The notes: generated by a model from the sequence alone, not told the origin. A DNA stretch of 64,000 nt from Aquimarina acroporae (GCF_023195925.1 NZ_JALPRE010000001.1:496001-560000), one strand, 5' to 3'. Positions 52,313-61,694 are shown, numbered from the stretch's first letter. Numbers and translations: made by a program.

Positions 52313-53341
52313 ATGAAATTAAATGCACTTATTTTATTATTTTTTGTGACATCTATCCATAAATCTTACGGGCAATTTACTTATGATGAATATATTGCTG
52401 ATCTGATGGATCAAAAAAATATCTCCAGTGTAAGAATCCAGGAATACAATATAAAATCAGACACTTTAAACAAACAATCCGAATCCAAATTCAGGTTTGA
52501 TTCCTTAGGAAGGATCTTCTTTTCCAGTAAAGAAACTAGTTATTCATTTACCTCAGATTCGGTTATTTATGATAAAAAAGGCAACTATAAAACAATCTAT
52601 AAATCTAGAGAGAAAAACAAACTACATGAGAAAATAGCTATTATATACGATGATAAAAATGAGATTGAACTTATAAATTATTACCTCTACACCGCACCAA
52701 ATCAAAATACATTGTACAATAATATTTCATTCTCTAAGAAAATTGAAAATGATGAAATAACTACAAAATATTTTGATGTTAAATCTGGCATCCAACAAGA
52801 ATTTCATTTTAATAAACAGGGATTGTTAGTAAAGGAAGTAAAGCAACAAAAGGCTTATCTATATTATTCTCATTTTGAATATGAGTATGCAAATATTGAG
52901 AGTTCTTCTCCCAGCGATCATGTTTTTGAAAATATTTGTGTGCTGCAAACCAATAGGTTTTATATTGATGTATTAAATGGTAGAAATGCCTTTACTAATA
53001 GAAAAGATTTACTAGGTAAAGTAAAAAGGTTTGGAGAAAAGGGAAAACTATTGGAAACATATGATTATAAATACGATGAAAAAGGCAATCTGATAGAAAA
53101 AATTACAGAAAAAACATCAGAAGACGATACCATAAAAAGAGCAATTAGCATATACAAATTGGACAAACACAATAGTATGATCCAACAAAAATATACTTTC
53201 CCCAATGGACGCTCAAAAGTATATAACCTCGAATATGAATATACATATGACAACAACAATAATTGGATCAAAAGAGTTGAGTATCGAAGAGGAGAAAAAA
53301 GAGAGGTTATTGAAAGAGAAATTAAATACAAGAAAAATTAG
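52313..53341 (+). CDS. Secreted RHS/YD-repeat-like protein
   Basis: 342 residues, signal peptide 1-20 (KSYGQ). Repeated YD-type strands: FRFDSLGRIFFSS, IYDKKGNYKTIYKS, YDYKYDEKGNLIEKITEK and YEYTYDNNNNWIKRVEYRRGE. This is the short RHS-repeat-like family of Bacteroidota, not a full toxin: no large core or toxin tip is seen. Role unknown. Confidence 0.78.
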   Translation: MKLNALILLFFVTSIHKSYGQFTYDEYIADLMDQKNISSVRIQEYNIKSDTLNKQSESKFRFDSLGRIFFSSKETSYSFTSDSVIYDKKGNYKTIYKSREKNKLHEKIAIIYDDKNEIELINYYLYTAPNQNTLYNNISFSKKIENDEITTKYFDVKSGIQQEFHFNKQGLLVKEVKQQKAYLYYSHFEYEYANIESSSPSDHVFENICVLQTNRFYIDVLNGRNAFTNRKDLLGKVKRFGEKGKLLETYDYKYDEKGNLIEKITEKTSEDDTIKRAISIYKLDKHNSMIQQKYTFPNGRSKVYNLEYEYTYDNNNNWIKRVEYRRGEKREVIEREIKYKKN

Positions 53342-53460
53342 TATCCAAAAAAGTAGAACTCATAAAATCAATACTGATTTTTTCATGTTTTAAAAACCAC
53401 TATATCATTTATTTAAAAATAATATTTGGTATTTTTAAATGCACACAATAAACACACTTA

Positions 53461-55884
53461 ATGAAATACATTAAACTTCTCACCTCCTTTATCTTTAGCG
53501 TTGGAATTTTTTATGTTTTAAATACAAAACTAAGTGAAGCTCCTCCTTTAGGCAAATTCTTAAATCCAAGCTCTGGTATCTGGCAAAATGAAACAGATGA
53601 GTCGATCACGGGAGAAATCTCTATAACAGGATTAACAGATAAAGTAATTGTACATTATGACGAGTACATGATTCCTCACGTTTTTGCGCAAAATGAACAG
53701 GATTTATATAAGGCGCAGGGCTATTTAACAGCAAAACATCGTTTGTGGCAATTAGAATTTCAAACATACGCAGCTGCCGGGCGGTTATCCGAAATTTTTG
53801 GAGAAAGAGCCTTAAATTATGATAGAACAGAACGAAGACGAGGCATGGGATATGGAGCAGAACAAGCCATTGCCTATATGAAAAAATACGATCCTGAAAC
53901 CCTAAGTTTTATTCAGGATTATGCCGACGGAGTAAACGCATATATCGATCAACTTAACCCAGACGATTACCCAGTAGAATATAAACTTCTAGATTATAAG
54001 CCCGAAGCATGGTCTCCCAAAAAAACTGCCCTGCTATTGATGTATATGACAAAAATGCTGGCCGGTTACGAAGATGATCTTGAGTACACAAATGTTCTAC
54101 GACTAGTTGGAAAAGAAAATTTTGATTTACTTTTTCCTGACTTTTTTGATATCACAGATCCTGTAATCCCAAAGGATACTGACTGGAGTTTTATTGATGT
54201 TCCCCAAACTAAATTACCAGATAGTCAAGTAGTTTTAGATACCATATCTGTAACTATCGAAAAGCCACATCCAGATAATGGTAGTAATAATTGGGCTGTT
54301 TCTGGAGAAAAGTCTGTAACTGGAAACCCAATATTGGCAAACGATCCGCATTTAAGTCTTAATTTACCTTCTATTTGGTTTGTAATGCAATTAAGTAGTC
54401 CTAATCATAATGTTTTTGGTGCCACCATTCCTGGTGCATTAGGTGTTATTTCAGGATTCAATCAACATATTGCTTGGGGAGAAACCAATGCTACAAGAGA
54501 TGTTATAGATTGGTACAAAATAGAATTCAATGATAATCGTACACAATACAAATATGATAACCAATGGAAAGAAGTTTCTATTAGAGTTGAGGATATAAAA
54601 ATAAAAGGCCAAGAAAATTATAAGGATTCTGTTTTGTATACACATCATGGCCCGGTGGTATATGATAAGAACTTCAAATCTGAAAACCAAAAATCGGGAT
54701 ATGCCATGAGATGGATAGCTCATGATGGAGGTAACAATCAAAAAACATTCATACAACTCAATAAAGCAAAAAACTATAATGACTATGTAAGTGCTTTACA
54801 GTATTGGAATGCTCCAGCGCAAAATTTCGTATTTGCGTCAACAGAAGGAGATATTGCGCTATGGATACAAGGGAAATTTGCCAATAAATGGGAAGGTCAA
54901 GGAAAGTTTTTAATGGATGGTAGTGAGCCCGAAAACGACTGGCAATCTTATATCCCACAAAAATTTAATGCACATACCAAAAATCCAGATCGTGGATTTG
55001 TGAGTTCGGCAAATCAACATCCGGTAGATGAAAATTACCCCTATTATATCTTCAATGATGGTTATGAAACCTATAGAAATCGTGTGATTAATGAGTTTTT
55101 TAACTCTAAGGATAAATTTAGCGTGCAAGATTTTAAAGATTTGCATAACAACAATTTAAATCTTAAAGCAAAAGAGTTAGTTCCATATATGTTACAACAT
55201 ATGGATACATCATCACTTTCTACCGAAGAAAAGGAGATCTACAGGGAAATTCAAGCTTGGAGTTTCAACAATGATATAGATGAGGTTGGACCTAGTATAT
55301 GGAGGCAATGGTATGGCAAACTATATAGTATGTTATGGGATGAATTTGAAGCACAAGATATGGCACTAACCTCTCCATATACCTATCAAACCATTTACTT
55401 ACTAAAAAATCATGGTAATCATGAATTTATGGACATCGTAGAGACCAAAGGTAAGACGGAGACAGCTAAAGATTTATTTCTACTGGCCTTTAAAAAAGCT
55501 TGTCAAAGTTTAAAAGAAATAAAAGAACAAGAAGGAAACTATACTTGGTCAAATTATAAAGGCACTTATGCAGGACATTTATTACAAGGGTTACCTGCTT
55601 TTTCAAGATTTGATATTCCTATTGGTGGTGACCGTAATATTGTAAATGCCACTTCAGAAGATCATGGTCCTTCATGGAGGATGATTGTTGAGATGACCTC
55701 TCCTCCAACAGCTTTGGGTATTTATCCGGGAGGTCAATCTGGTAACCCTGGGAGTCAATATTATGATAATTTTATTAATGATTGGGCTGCTGGAAAATAC
55801 TACAGTCTTAATTTTTTACCTTCTAATGAAGTGACCAATACTGTCATTGGTACACAAACCTTAACACCTGCAAGTAATGACTAA
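53461..55884 (+). CDS. Penicillin acylase family Ntn-hydrolase
   Basis: 807 residues, one N-terminal hydrophobic segment. Alpha part: DEYMIPHVFAQNEQDLYKAQGYLTAKHRLWQLEFQ (about 61-95, as endpoints). The autocatalytic cut would expose Ser 275 in NGSNNWAVSG, the N-terminal nucleophile of the beta part, followed by LANDPHLSLNLPSIWF (oxyanion) and the late Asn in GGQSGNPGSQYYDNF. Family members cleave amides such as N-acyl homoserine lactones or penicillin G, in the periplasm. Overlaps the next gene by 8 bp. Confidence 0.93.
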   Translation: MKYIKLLTSFIFSVGIFYVLNTKLSEAPPLGKFLNPSSGIWQNETDESITGEISITGLTDKVIVHYDEYMIPHVFAQNEQDLYKAQGYLTAKHRLWQLEFQTYAAAGRLSEIFGERALNYDRTERRRGMGYGAEQAIAYMKKYDPETLSFIQDYADGVNAYIDQLNPDDYPVEYKLLDYKPEAWSPKKTALLLMYMTKMLAGYEDDLEYTNVLRLVGKENFDLLFPDFFDITDPVIPKDTDWSFIDVPQTKLPDSQVVLDTISVTIEKPHPDNGSNNWAVSGEKSVTGNPILANDPHLSLNLPSIWFVMQLSSPNHNVFGATIPGALGVISGFNQHIAWGETNATRDVIDWYKIEFNDNRTQYKYDNQWKEVSIRVEDIKIKGQENYKDSVLYTHHGPVVYDKNFKSENQKSGYAMRWIAHDGGNNQKTFIQLNKAKNYNDYVSALQYWNAPAQNFVFASTEGDIALWIQGKFANKWEGQGKFLMDGSEPENDWQSYIPQKFNAHTKNPDRGFVSSANQHPVDENYPYYIFNDGYETYRNRVINEFFNSKDKFSVQDFKDLHNNNLNLKAKELVPYMLQHMDTSSLSTEEKEIYREIQAWSFNNDIDEVGPSIWRQWYGKLYSMLWDEFEAQDMALTSPYTYQTIYLLKNHGNHEFMDIVETKGKTETAKDLFLLAFKKACQSLKEIKEQEGNYTWSNYKGTYAGHLLQGLPAFSRFDIPIGGDRNIVNATSEDHGPSWRMIVEMTSPPTALGIYPGGQSGNPGSQYYDNFINDWAAGKYYSLNFLPSNEVTNTVIGTQTLTPASND

Positions 55885-56233
55885 AAATATCATCAACTTT
55901 ATCGTAACCATACTATTGGCTGCGTTATTATCACTCTTTTTACCTTGGTGGTCAGTGATGACAGCTGCCTTAACCACATCTATATGTATTCCTCTCAAAA
56001 AAGTAGCGGTATTTTTTGTTCCGTTTTTTTCAATATTGATTTTTTGGGCGACCTACTGTTTCATGTTAAGTAGTGCAAATGATTTTACCCTGGCCAAAAA
56101 AATATCCCAATTATTACAACTTGGAGGTAACCCTTATATACTTATTTTGTTTACGGGAATCTTAGGAGGGTTGGCAGCAGGGGTAATTGCAGTTTTTGGA
56201 AAGCAGATCGTCATATTTAGTAGAAGTAAATGA
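55877..56233 (+). CDS. Small membrane protein coupled to the acylase gene
   Basis: 118 residues, about four hydrophobic segments (near 5-22, 42-60, 78-95, 97-115) with few charges. It begins 8 bp before the acylase stop, so translation is coupled and a shared job is likely, for example placement of the acylase in the membrane. No family recognised. Confidence 0.78.
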   Translation: MTKNIINFIVTILLAALLSLFLPWWSVMTAALTTSICIPLKKVAVFFVPFFSILIFWATYCFMLSSANDFTLAKKISQLLQLGGNPYILILFTGILGGLAAGVIAVFGKQIVIFSRSK

Positions 56234-56291
56234 TCTAGAAATATTTGAAAAGTATAAACAAAAAGCACTATAAAAGCATTTTCAAGAGAGT

Positions 56292-57206
56292 ATGGAAGCT
56301 ATTATTACCGTTGTTGGTTTTTTGGGAGCAGGAAAAACAACATTATTAAAACATTTAATGACCAGCTATATTGAGCAAAGTTGGAAACCATTTGTTATAC
56401 TCAACGATTATGAAAATGCAAATCTTGATGCCCAACAATTTATTGAGCAAATAGAGGCAAAACATGTAAGAGCCCTCAGTGGGAGTTGTATTTGTTGTAG
56501 TGGCATAGATGAACTTAGAAATTTTGTGAATAGAATTCCTAAACGCACCAATGGAATTACTCTTATCGAAGCCAATGGTACTTCTGACGCCTGTTCACTT
56601 ATGAGTTTTCTTGGTGTTGGTCTCAATGACAGGTTTCTACCTCCTATTCAAATATCTGTAGTTGATGTAAGAAATTGGCAAAAAAGAGAAGACCATAATG
56701 AGCTAGAAGCCAATCAGATTCAGGTTTCTTCGTTGACCGTCTTAACCCATATTGAAAATGTGCCTTCAGAAAGAATACATTTTGTAATGGAAGAACTACA
56801 AAAGCTAAACCCTTTTGCCGAAATTATGACTATGAAAGAAGTCGATGTTTCTCTTATTCCTAAACTCTCCCCTTCTGAAAACAAGGCTCAAAAGTTTGAG
56901 CACCATAAAGCACATTGGGCTTCATGCTCAACCGATTTACCCAATTTACCAAGTTCAAATTGCATTTATGATATTTGTAACGCACTACCGAAAAGTATTC
57001 TTCGAATAAAAGGCTGCACACAAATAGGTTCAGAAGAAAAATTCACCTATTTTGAAAGAACTCCAAATGGTGAAGTATTCATTAGACCATTTAACGGGGT
57101 TCCTATTACAGGATCAAAACTTTTGGCTATAGGTCCGGGAAGTACACCTGAATCCCTTGAAAGAGCCATCGAAATTAGTCTAATTCAACAAAACCAAGTG
57201 TTATAA
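56292..57206 (+). CDS. COG0523 (CobW-family) GTPase, putative metallochaperone
   Basis: 304 residues. P-loop GFLGAGKTT (residues 9-17), the family-specific CxCC motif SGSCICCSG (Cys 66, 68 and 69), NGTSDACSLMSF as switch region and a C-terminal domain (about 230-300, IRPFNGVPITGSKLLAIGPG). COG0523 proteins use GTP to deliver Zn or Co to enzymes. Zinc control by Zur is common, but no operator is evident here. The target may be a nearby metalloenzyme, unproven. Confidence 0.88.
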   Translation: MEAIITVVGFLGAGKTTLLKHLMTSYIEQSWKPFVILNDYENANLDAQQFIEQIEAKHVRALSGSCICCSGIDELRNFVNRIPKRTNGITLIEANGTSDACSLMSFLGVGLNDRFLPPIQISVVDVRNWQKREDHNELEANQIQVSSLTVLTHIENVPSERIHFVMEELQKLNPFAEIMTMKEVDVSLIPKLSPSENKAQKFEHHKAHWASCSTDLPNLPSSNCIYDICNALPKSILRIKGCTQIGSEEKFTYFERTPNGEVFIRPFNGVPITGSKLLAIGPGSTPESLERAIEISLIQQNQVL

Positions 57207-57215
57207 ACAAAGTAA

Positions 57216-57482
57216 ATGAATAAAAATAAATTTTCAGAGTTCACAAATCAAGAACTACATATTGAAAAAAAGAAATTAAAAAACAAGAAAATAGTCAACG
57301 CTCTATTAATTGGTTTTCTTGCCGGTATATTTTTTGTTGGAGCTGCAGCTGCGATTTACAAAAAGAATGTATTAGGTATAATACCCATGCTAATTCCTAT
57401 TTTTTTAATCTATAGACTTATCAATAATTCTAAACAAGACAAAGAACTAGAACAAGTTTTGAAAGAACGAGAGATTAAGTAA
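57216..57482 (+). CDS. Small two-helix membrane protein of unknown function
   Basis: 88 residues. Lys/Glu-rich lead (FTNQELHIEKKKLKNKK), two hydrophobic helices (about 31-48 and 54-68), and a charged end (KQDKELEQVLKEREIK) likely coiled-coil. Ten bases follow the GTPase stop, so the two may share a transcript. No known family. Confidence 0.75.
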   Translation: MNKNKFSEFTNQELHIEKKKLKNKKIVNALLIGFLAGIFFVGAAAAIYKKNVLGIIPMLIPIFLIYRLINNSKQDKELEQVLKEREIK

Positions 57483-57612
57483 ATGATCCTGGATATCTTA
57501 CTCTTCCCAAAACAAGATACTTATAAAAAGAATTCTCGTGCTAATAATATCATCATTATTTGTACCTTTTGTTTATATCAATTTTATCGTAAGGTAGTAT
57601 AAAGACATTGCT

Positions 57613-58116
57613 ATGATCACATTAAGACCCGCGACAATAGAAGATCTTGAATTACTCAAATATTGGGATACAAAGCAACATGTAATTGACTGTGATCCAG
57701 ATGATGAATGGAATTGGGACATTGAACTTTCTCGACAACCAAAGTGGAGAGAACAATTGGTAGCAGAATTAAATAAAGAACCTATAGGTTTTTTGCAGAT
57801 CATTGATCCTTATCTAGAAGAAACGCATTATTGGGGGCAAGTAGAGAAAAACAAAAGAGCTATAGATATTTGGATAGGAGAAGAAAGTAACCTAAACAAA
57901 GGATACGGCTCTATAATGATGAAACAAGCCATACAAAGGTGCTTTGAAAACCCAAAAGTTGAAGGAATACTCATTGACCCATTAAAAACAAATACCAAGG
58001 CACATAAATTTTATAAGAGACTCGGATTTGAGTTTATTGAAGAAAGAAAATTTAATGAGGTTTTTTGTTATGTATATGAATTGAGAAGAAAAGGCTATGA
58101 AACACACCAAGACTAA
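57613..58116 (+). CDS. GNAT acetyltransferase (AAC(6')-like)
   Basis: 167 residues. MITLRPATIEDLELLKYWDTKQHV opening, IGFLQIIDPYLEETHYWG, AIDIWIGEESNLNKGYGSIMMKQAI (acetyl-CoA loop NKGYG) and ILIDPLKTNTKAHKFYKRLGFEF. The pattern is that of aminoglycoside 6'-N-acetyltransferase relatives, but chromosomal copies commonly have other substrates, so resistance cannot be claimed. The frame continues 20 bp into the next gene's alternative start. Confidence 0.88.
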   Translation: MITLRPATIEDLELLKYWDTKQHVIDCDPDDEWNWDIELSRQPKWREQLVAELNKEPIGFLQIIDPYLEETHYWGQVEKNKRAIDIWIGEESNLNKGYGSIMMKQAIQRCFENPKVEGILIDPLKTNTKAHKFYKRLGFEFIEERKFNEVFCYVYELRRKGYETHQD

Positions 58117-58156
58117 AAACAATCATTCTCATATTTTCATTAAAAAGAGAAAGAAC

Positions 58157-59038
58157 ATGAAAGAGTTTCTCTCATGTTTAACAGTTTCTCTTTTTTTACC
58201 AATGTTATTGATACCAATGTTTCATGTAAATGCCCAACCGGTAAATACAATAAAAACTGAGAATGTGACTTTCAAAAGTCAAGGGGTGAATCTAGCAGGT
58301 ACTATCTATACACCTCAACAGTACAATGCAGCCGTAGTAATTGTTCATGGTTCTGGTCAACAGCCTCGAATGAATAAATTTGCTAAAATTTTGGCTCAAA
58401 ATGATATTGCGGTGTTAACTTATGACAAACGTGGGGTTGGGAAATCGGAAGGAATTTATGCTGGACCAGAAGTTGGGACAAACAATATTGATGCTACCAA
58501 TATAGCACTATTGGCAAAAGATGCTAGTGCTGCTGTAAACCTATTATATCAACAAAATAAAAAAATACCTGTCGGGCTTGTAGGATTTAGTCAAGCAGGA
58601 TGGATAATTCCTATAACAGCAAACCAAAATTCGTTGGTAGAATTTATGGTATTATTTAGTTGCCCAACAATAACAACTCTCGAACAACTTAGGTTTCAGT
58701 TTTATACCAATGGGAATACCAATTTCTGGGAAAATCATACCGAAGCAGATGCTCTGGAACATCTTAGAAATGATCCTGATCGATATCAATTTACCGATAC
58801 CGATCCCAAAGATGCACTGCGCTCTCTTTCCATTCCGGGGTTGTGGCTTTTTGGTGCAAAAGATATTCAAATACCCGCAGGATTGTGTATAGCGCATCTT
58901 AATACCCTTAAAGTTCAAGGTAAACCATTTGAATATACTTTGTTTTCCAAATTAGGACACAATACGGCATTTGCCAATACCTCTATTCCAATTGATATTT
59001 CTATCGAATGGATAAAGCAAAAAGTTAAAAAACAATAA
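58157..59038 (+). CDS. Secreted alpha/beta hydrolase, paralogue of the 32360 protein
   Basis: 293 residues from ATG 58157, chosen because it opens a signal peptide (to VNAQ, about 28); a start at 58097 would overlap the preceding gene. Core LAGTIYTPQQY, VVIVHGSGQQP, TYDKRGVGKSEG, elbow VGFSQAGWIIPI (Ser about 151), acid in FGAKDIQIP and His in LGHNTAF. The elbow region is close to the 32360 hydrolase (GISRAGWIVP). Substrate unknown. Confidence 0.87.
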   Translation: MKEFLSCLTVSLFLPMLLIPMFHVNAQPVNTIKTENVTFKSQGVNLAGTIYTPQQYNAAVVIVHGSGQQPRMNKFAKILAQNDIAVLTYDKRGVGKSEGIYAGPEVGTNNIDATNIALLAKDASAAVNLLYQQNKKIPVGLVGFSQAGWIIPITANQNSLVEFMVLFSCPTITTLEQLRFQFYTNGNTNFWENHTEADALEHLRNDPDRYQFTDTDPKDALRSLSIPGLWLFGAKDIQIPAGLCIAHLNTLKVQGKPFEYTLFSKLGHNTAFANTSIPIDISIEWIKQKVKKQ

Positions 59039-59068
59039 CCGATACAAGTCATTAAAAAACACTATAAC

Positions 59069-59605
59069 ATGCATACTACATTTCCCATTCTAGAATCTGA
59101 AAGAGTAGTTCTAAGGCAATTTAAAGAATCAGATTTAGAAAATGTTTTTAAAGGACTTTCACACCCAGATATTATCAAATACTATGGGATTAGTTTTGAT
59201 AGCCTAGAAGCAACAAAAGAGCAGATGACCTGGTTTTCTGATTTGGAAAAGAACGAAACTGGTATATGGTGGGCAGTTTGTTCTAAAGATAATGGAAGGT
59301 TTCTTGGTGCAGGAGGATTAAATGATATTAATAAAGAAAATAGAAAAGCTGAACTTGGTTTTTGGTTGTTACCAGAGCATTGGGGAAAGGGGTTAATGAC
59401 AGAAACCATTCCACTAATCTTAAAATATGCATTTGAGCATATTGGACTGCACAGAATTGAAGGTTTTGTTGAAACAGAAAACGCTAATTGCAAAAGGGCA
59501 CTTGCAAAACTAAATTTCAATTTAGAAGGTACGATGCGAGACTGTGAAATAAAAAATGGAGCGTTTATCAGTTTAGATATTTACTCAAAAATAGCTGGCA
59601 TATAG
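59069..59605 (+). CDS. GNAT acetyltransferase of the RimJ/RimL type
   Basis: 178 residues. ESERVVLRQFKESDLENVFKGLSHPDI opening, IWWAVCSKDNGRFLGAGGLNDI, KAELGFWLLPEHWGKGLMTETIPLIL (acetyl-CoA loop WGKGLM) and FVETENANCKRALAKLNFNLEGTM. Enzymes of this type acetylate protein N-termini such as ribosomal proteins, or amino-acid/antibiotic amines. Confidence 0.92.
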   Translation: MHTTFPILESERVVLRQFKESDLENVFKGLSHPDIIKYYGISFDSLEATKEQMTWFSDLEKNETGIWWAVCSKDNGRFLGAGGLNDINKENRKAELGFWLLPEHWGKGLMTETIPLILKYAFEHIGLHRIEGFVETENANCKRALAKLNFNLEGTMRDCEIKNGAFISLDIYSKIAGI

Positions 59606-59696
59606 TTTCCTCTCTTTTTATGAGAGGTACCAGGATTCCATATCGCTAACAAAACCTAACCTACAATCTGTAGAAGGTCAATATTTCAATTAACAA

Positions 59697-59712
59697 ATCG
59701 AAATATATCGAT
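59697..59712. promoter_or_regulatory. ArsR-type operator before the regulator gene
   Basis: ATCGA AATATA TCGAT, a perfect 5-bp inverted repeat with a 6-bp spacer, 22 bp before the ATG of the ArsR gene and 10 bp before its -7 box. The same pattern recurs at 60054 before the next gene. Confidence 0.72.
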
Positions 59713-59721
59713 ATTTAATTA

Positions 59722-59729
59722 TATATTTG
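59722..59729 (+). promoter_or_regulatory. -7 promoter element for the ArsR gene
   Basis: TATATTTG, matching TAnnTTTG, lies 5 bp before the ATG at 59734. The transcript start would then fall at or next to the start codon, so the mRNA may be leaderless or nearly so. Confidence 0.5.
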
Positions 59730-59733
59730 TTTC

Positions 59734-60036
59734 ATGGATATTGTTGAAGTTAGTAAAGTTTTATCTAATAAGATACGTGTAAATATTTTGGATTGGTTAA
59801 AAGATATGGAAGCTAACTTCCCTCCTCAAACCAATGTACCCGATTTTAATAATGGCGTTTGCGTGTGTCATATTCAAGATAAAACAGGGCTTTCCCAATC
59901 TACTGTATCACATTACCTCACTATGATGCACAAAGTAGATTTAGTTACAGCGACAAGAATTGGTAAATGGACCTACTACAAACGGAATGAAGAAACTATA
60001 GGTGCTTATATCAACCTACTCAAATACAATTTATAA
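59734..60036 (+). CDS. ArsR-family winged-helix regulator
   Basis: 100 residues. VLSNKIRVNILDWL helix, CVCHIQDKTGLSQSTVSHYLTMMHKVDLV (recognition helix SQSTVSHYL) and a wing WTYYKRNEET. Cys 47 and Cys 49 (CVC) lie just before the recognition helix, where ArsR sensors of metal or redox signals keep cysteines. It probably binds the two ATCGA-N6-TCGAT sites, before itself and before the proline dehydrogenase gene. Confidence 0.9.
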   Translation: MDIVEVSKVLSNKIRVNILDWLKDMEANFPPQTNVPDFNNGVCVCHIQDKTGLSQSTVSHYLTMMHKVDLVTATRIGKWTYYKRNEETIGAYINLLKYNL

Positions 60037-60053
60037 TTTTTTTCATTTTATAC

Positions 60054-60069
60054 ATCGATAAATCTCGAT
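60054..60069. promoter_or_regulatory. ArsR-type operator before the proline dehydrogenase gene
   Basis: ATCGA TAAATC TCGAT, same arms and spacer length as at 59697, 36 bp before the ATG at 60105. Two copies of the same rare 10-bp arm pair so close together argue for joint control. Confidence 0.72.
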
Positions 60070-60104
60070 ATATAAATAAATTTAATCATTAAAATACAAA
60101 TATT

Positions 60105-61040
60105 ATGGAACACCATTTATTATCTGTAGGATCGGAAGCACTACGTAAAGCAGCAATGAATGATGATGCTAAAAACTACATCTTAAACAACCCTACTCTA
60201 TTCCGGGTGCTCAAAAAAGCAGCCGATAGATATATTGGTGGGGAAAATCTTGTAGAAACCATTTCTAAAGTACTTATACAGAATGAAAATGATTTTAAGT
60301 GTTCCATAGAATATATGGGTGAAAATACTGATACTGTTCAAGAAGCCAGTGAAGCGACTCAAGAATTTATACGAATTGCAAAAGAGATTAAAAATAAAAA
60401 ACTAGATGCTACAATTTCTCTTGATCTTTCGCATGTTGGTTTAGCCATATCAAAAGATTTGTGTTTTGAAAACTTATCCAAAATTTGCGAAGAAGCCGAA
60501 GACATTGAAGTAACTATAAGTGCAGAAGGAATAGATAGGACCGATGATGTTATTCATACCTATAAAAAAGCTACAAAACAGTTTGGTAATCTGTCGATAA
60601 CGATGCAGGCTTATTTGTATAGAAGCAAAGATGATTTTAAAGAACTTTTGGCAGAAAAAGGCAGAATCAGAATTGTAAAAGGGGCTTTTGAAACTCCAAA
60701 AAATCAATCCATCCCACGAGGCAAAGAATTAGATGACATATATCTAGATTATGTAGACCAACTACTGGCCAAAAATCATCAATGTTCTATTGCCACACAT
60801 CATGATGTAATACAACAAGAAGCCAAAAAGCTAATTGATCATTATAAACCAACACATGAGATGTATGAATTTGAAAGTCTCTACGGAATTCAAACGGAAC
60901 AATTAACTACTCTAAAAAAAGAAGGGTATAACACCAAATTATATTTTGTTTATGGTGAAGAATGGTATTTATACTTATGTAATCGTATCGCAGAATACCC
61001 TCTTAATCTCTTCAGAGCATTATCAGATATCGTGAATTAA
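60105..61040 (+). CDS. Proline-dehydrogenase-family (FAD, PutA-type domain) protein
   Basis: 311 residues, about the size of a stand-alone proline dehydrogenase barrel. LDATISLDLSHVGLAI (strand), VTISAEGIDRTDDVI, SITMQAYLYRS, RIRIVKGAFETPKN (flavin contact V-K-G-A-F/Y), CSIATHHDVIQQ, YEFESLYGI, and YGEEWYLYLCNRIAEYPLNL (catalytic end). The enzyme would oxidise proline, or a related imino acid, and pass electrons to the quinone pool. That an ArsR regulator controls it is unusual. Confidence 0.85.
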   Translation: MEHHLLSVGSEALRKAAMNDDAKNYILNNPTLFRVLKKAADRYIGGENLVETISKVLIQNENDFKCSIEYMGENTDTVQEASEATQEFIRIAKEIKNKKLDATISLDLSHVGLAISKDLCFENLSKICEEAEDIEVTISAEGIDRTDDVIHTYKKATKQFGNLSITMQAYLYRSKDDFKELLAEKGRIRIVKGAFETPKNQSIPRGKELDDIYLDYVDQLLAKNHQCSIATHHDVIQQEAKKLIDHYKPTHEMYEFESLYGIQTEQLTTLKKEGYNTKLYFVYGEEWYLYLCNRIAEYPLNLFRALSDIVN

Positions 61041-61165
61041 AAGAACCGAAGGGCCAAACAAAAATAAAATCATGGTTTTCAAATTTATCTAAAATTAAAG
61101 CAACCTTTTTAGATTTTACAGACTATTAGGGTGTAAAGAACTTATTTTAAATAAAACAAAATATC

Positions 61166-61612
61166 ATGAAACAAACAATTTGTGTACTCCTATTAGTATC
61201 TATTACTTTATTAACATCATGCTCAAAAGACGATGATGTTATTCCTGAAGAGATAGTAGGAAATATAAAAGATGTTACTAAATGTGATTTAAATATTACT
61301 CCAGATACATTTATAGCGATCTGTTCAGATGGAACTGATGTTGCCTCCCCTAACGAAATCATAAAGTTTGCTTCGGCTTTTTATTACAGATGGGACCATT
61401 CTATTCACACAAAGTTTACCTGGACTGTAGAATCGGGAAGTATGAGAATTGTAAAAGTTGAAAATACTGTAGACGGTATTATAGCAAGATCCATAGTAAC
61501 CGTACTATTTTACCCCGATTTTTCAGGAAACGGTGAACTTAAAGGAAAAGCAGAAGGTTTTGGTGCGAGCGCAGCCACTACTCGAAAAATAGAATTAGAA
61601 TCTATTGAGTAA
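61166..61612 (+). CDS. Lipoprotein of unknown function
   Basis: 148 residues, lipobox LLTSC (Cys about 18), then an acidic linker (SKDDDVIPEE). The mature part is a beta sandwich-like stretch (FYYRWDHSIHTKFTWTVESGSMRIVKV, RSIVTVLFYPDFSGNGELKGKAEGFG) reminiscent of Bacteroidota Ig-like or PKD-type lipoproteins, but no named domain. Surface or periplasmic. Confidence 0.78.
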   Translation: MKQTICVLLLVSITLLTSCSKDDDVIPEEIVGNIKDVTKCDLNITPDTFIAICSDGTDVASPNEIIKFASAFYYRWDHSIHTKFTWTVESGSMRIVKVENTVDGIIARSIVTVLFYPDFSGNGELKGKAEGFGASAATTRKIELESIE

Positions 61613-61694
61613 TTCTTTGTTCTATTTTTTATGACAGTGAAAAACAGTTTTCTCCAGTACTTCGGATTGGCAAATATATTGGCATTAAAAATTT

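Noticed and set aside
52313..53341. RHS-like gene as a polymorphic toxin
   Set aside because: Only short YD repeats, no large core or variable toxin end, and no immunity gene next to it.
57613..58116. Aminoglycoside resistance gene
   Set aside because: AAC(6')-like pattern alone does not show drug specificity; chromosomal GNATs of this type have varied substrates.
59610..59630. CCTCTC/GAGAGG hairpin after the RimJ-type gene as a terminator
   Set aside because: Six-bp stem without a following T-run; too weak to claim.
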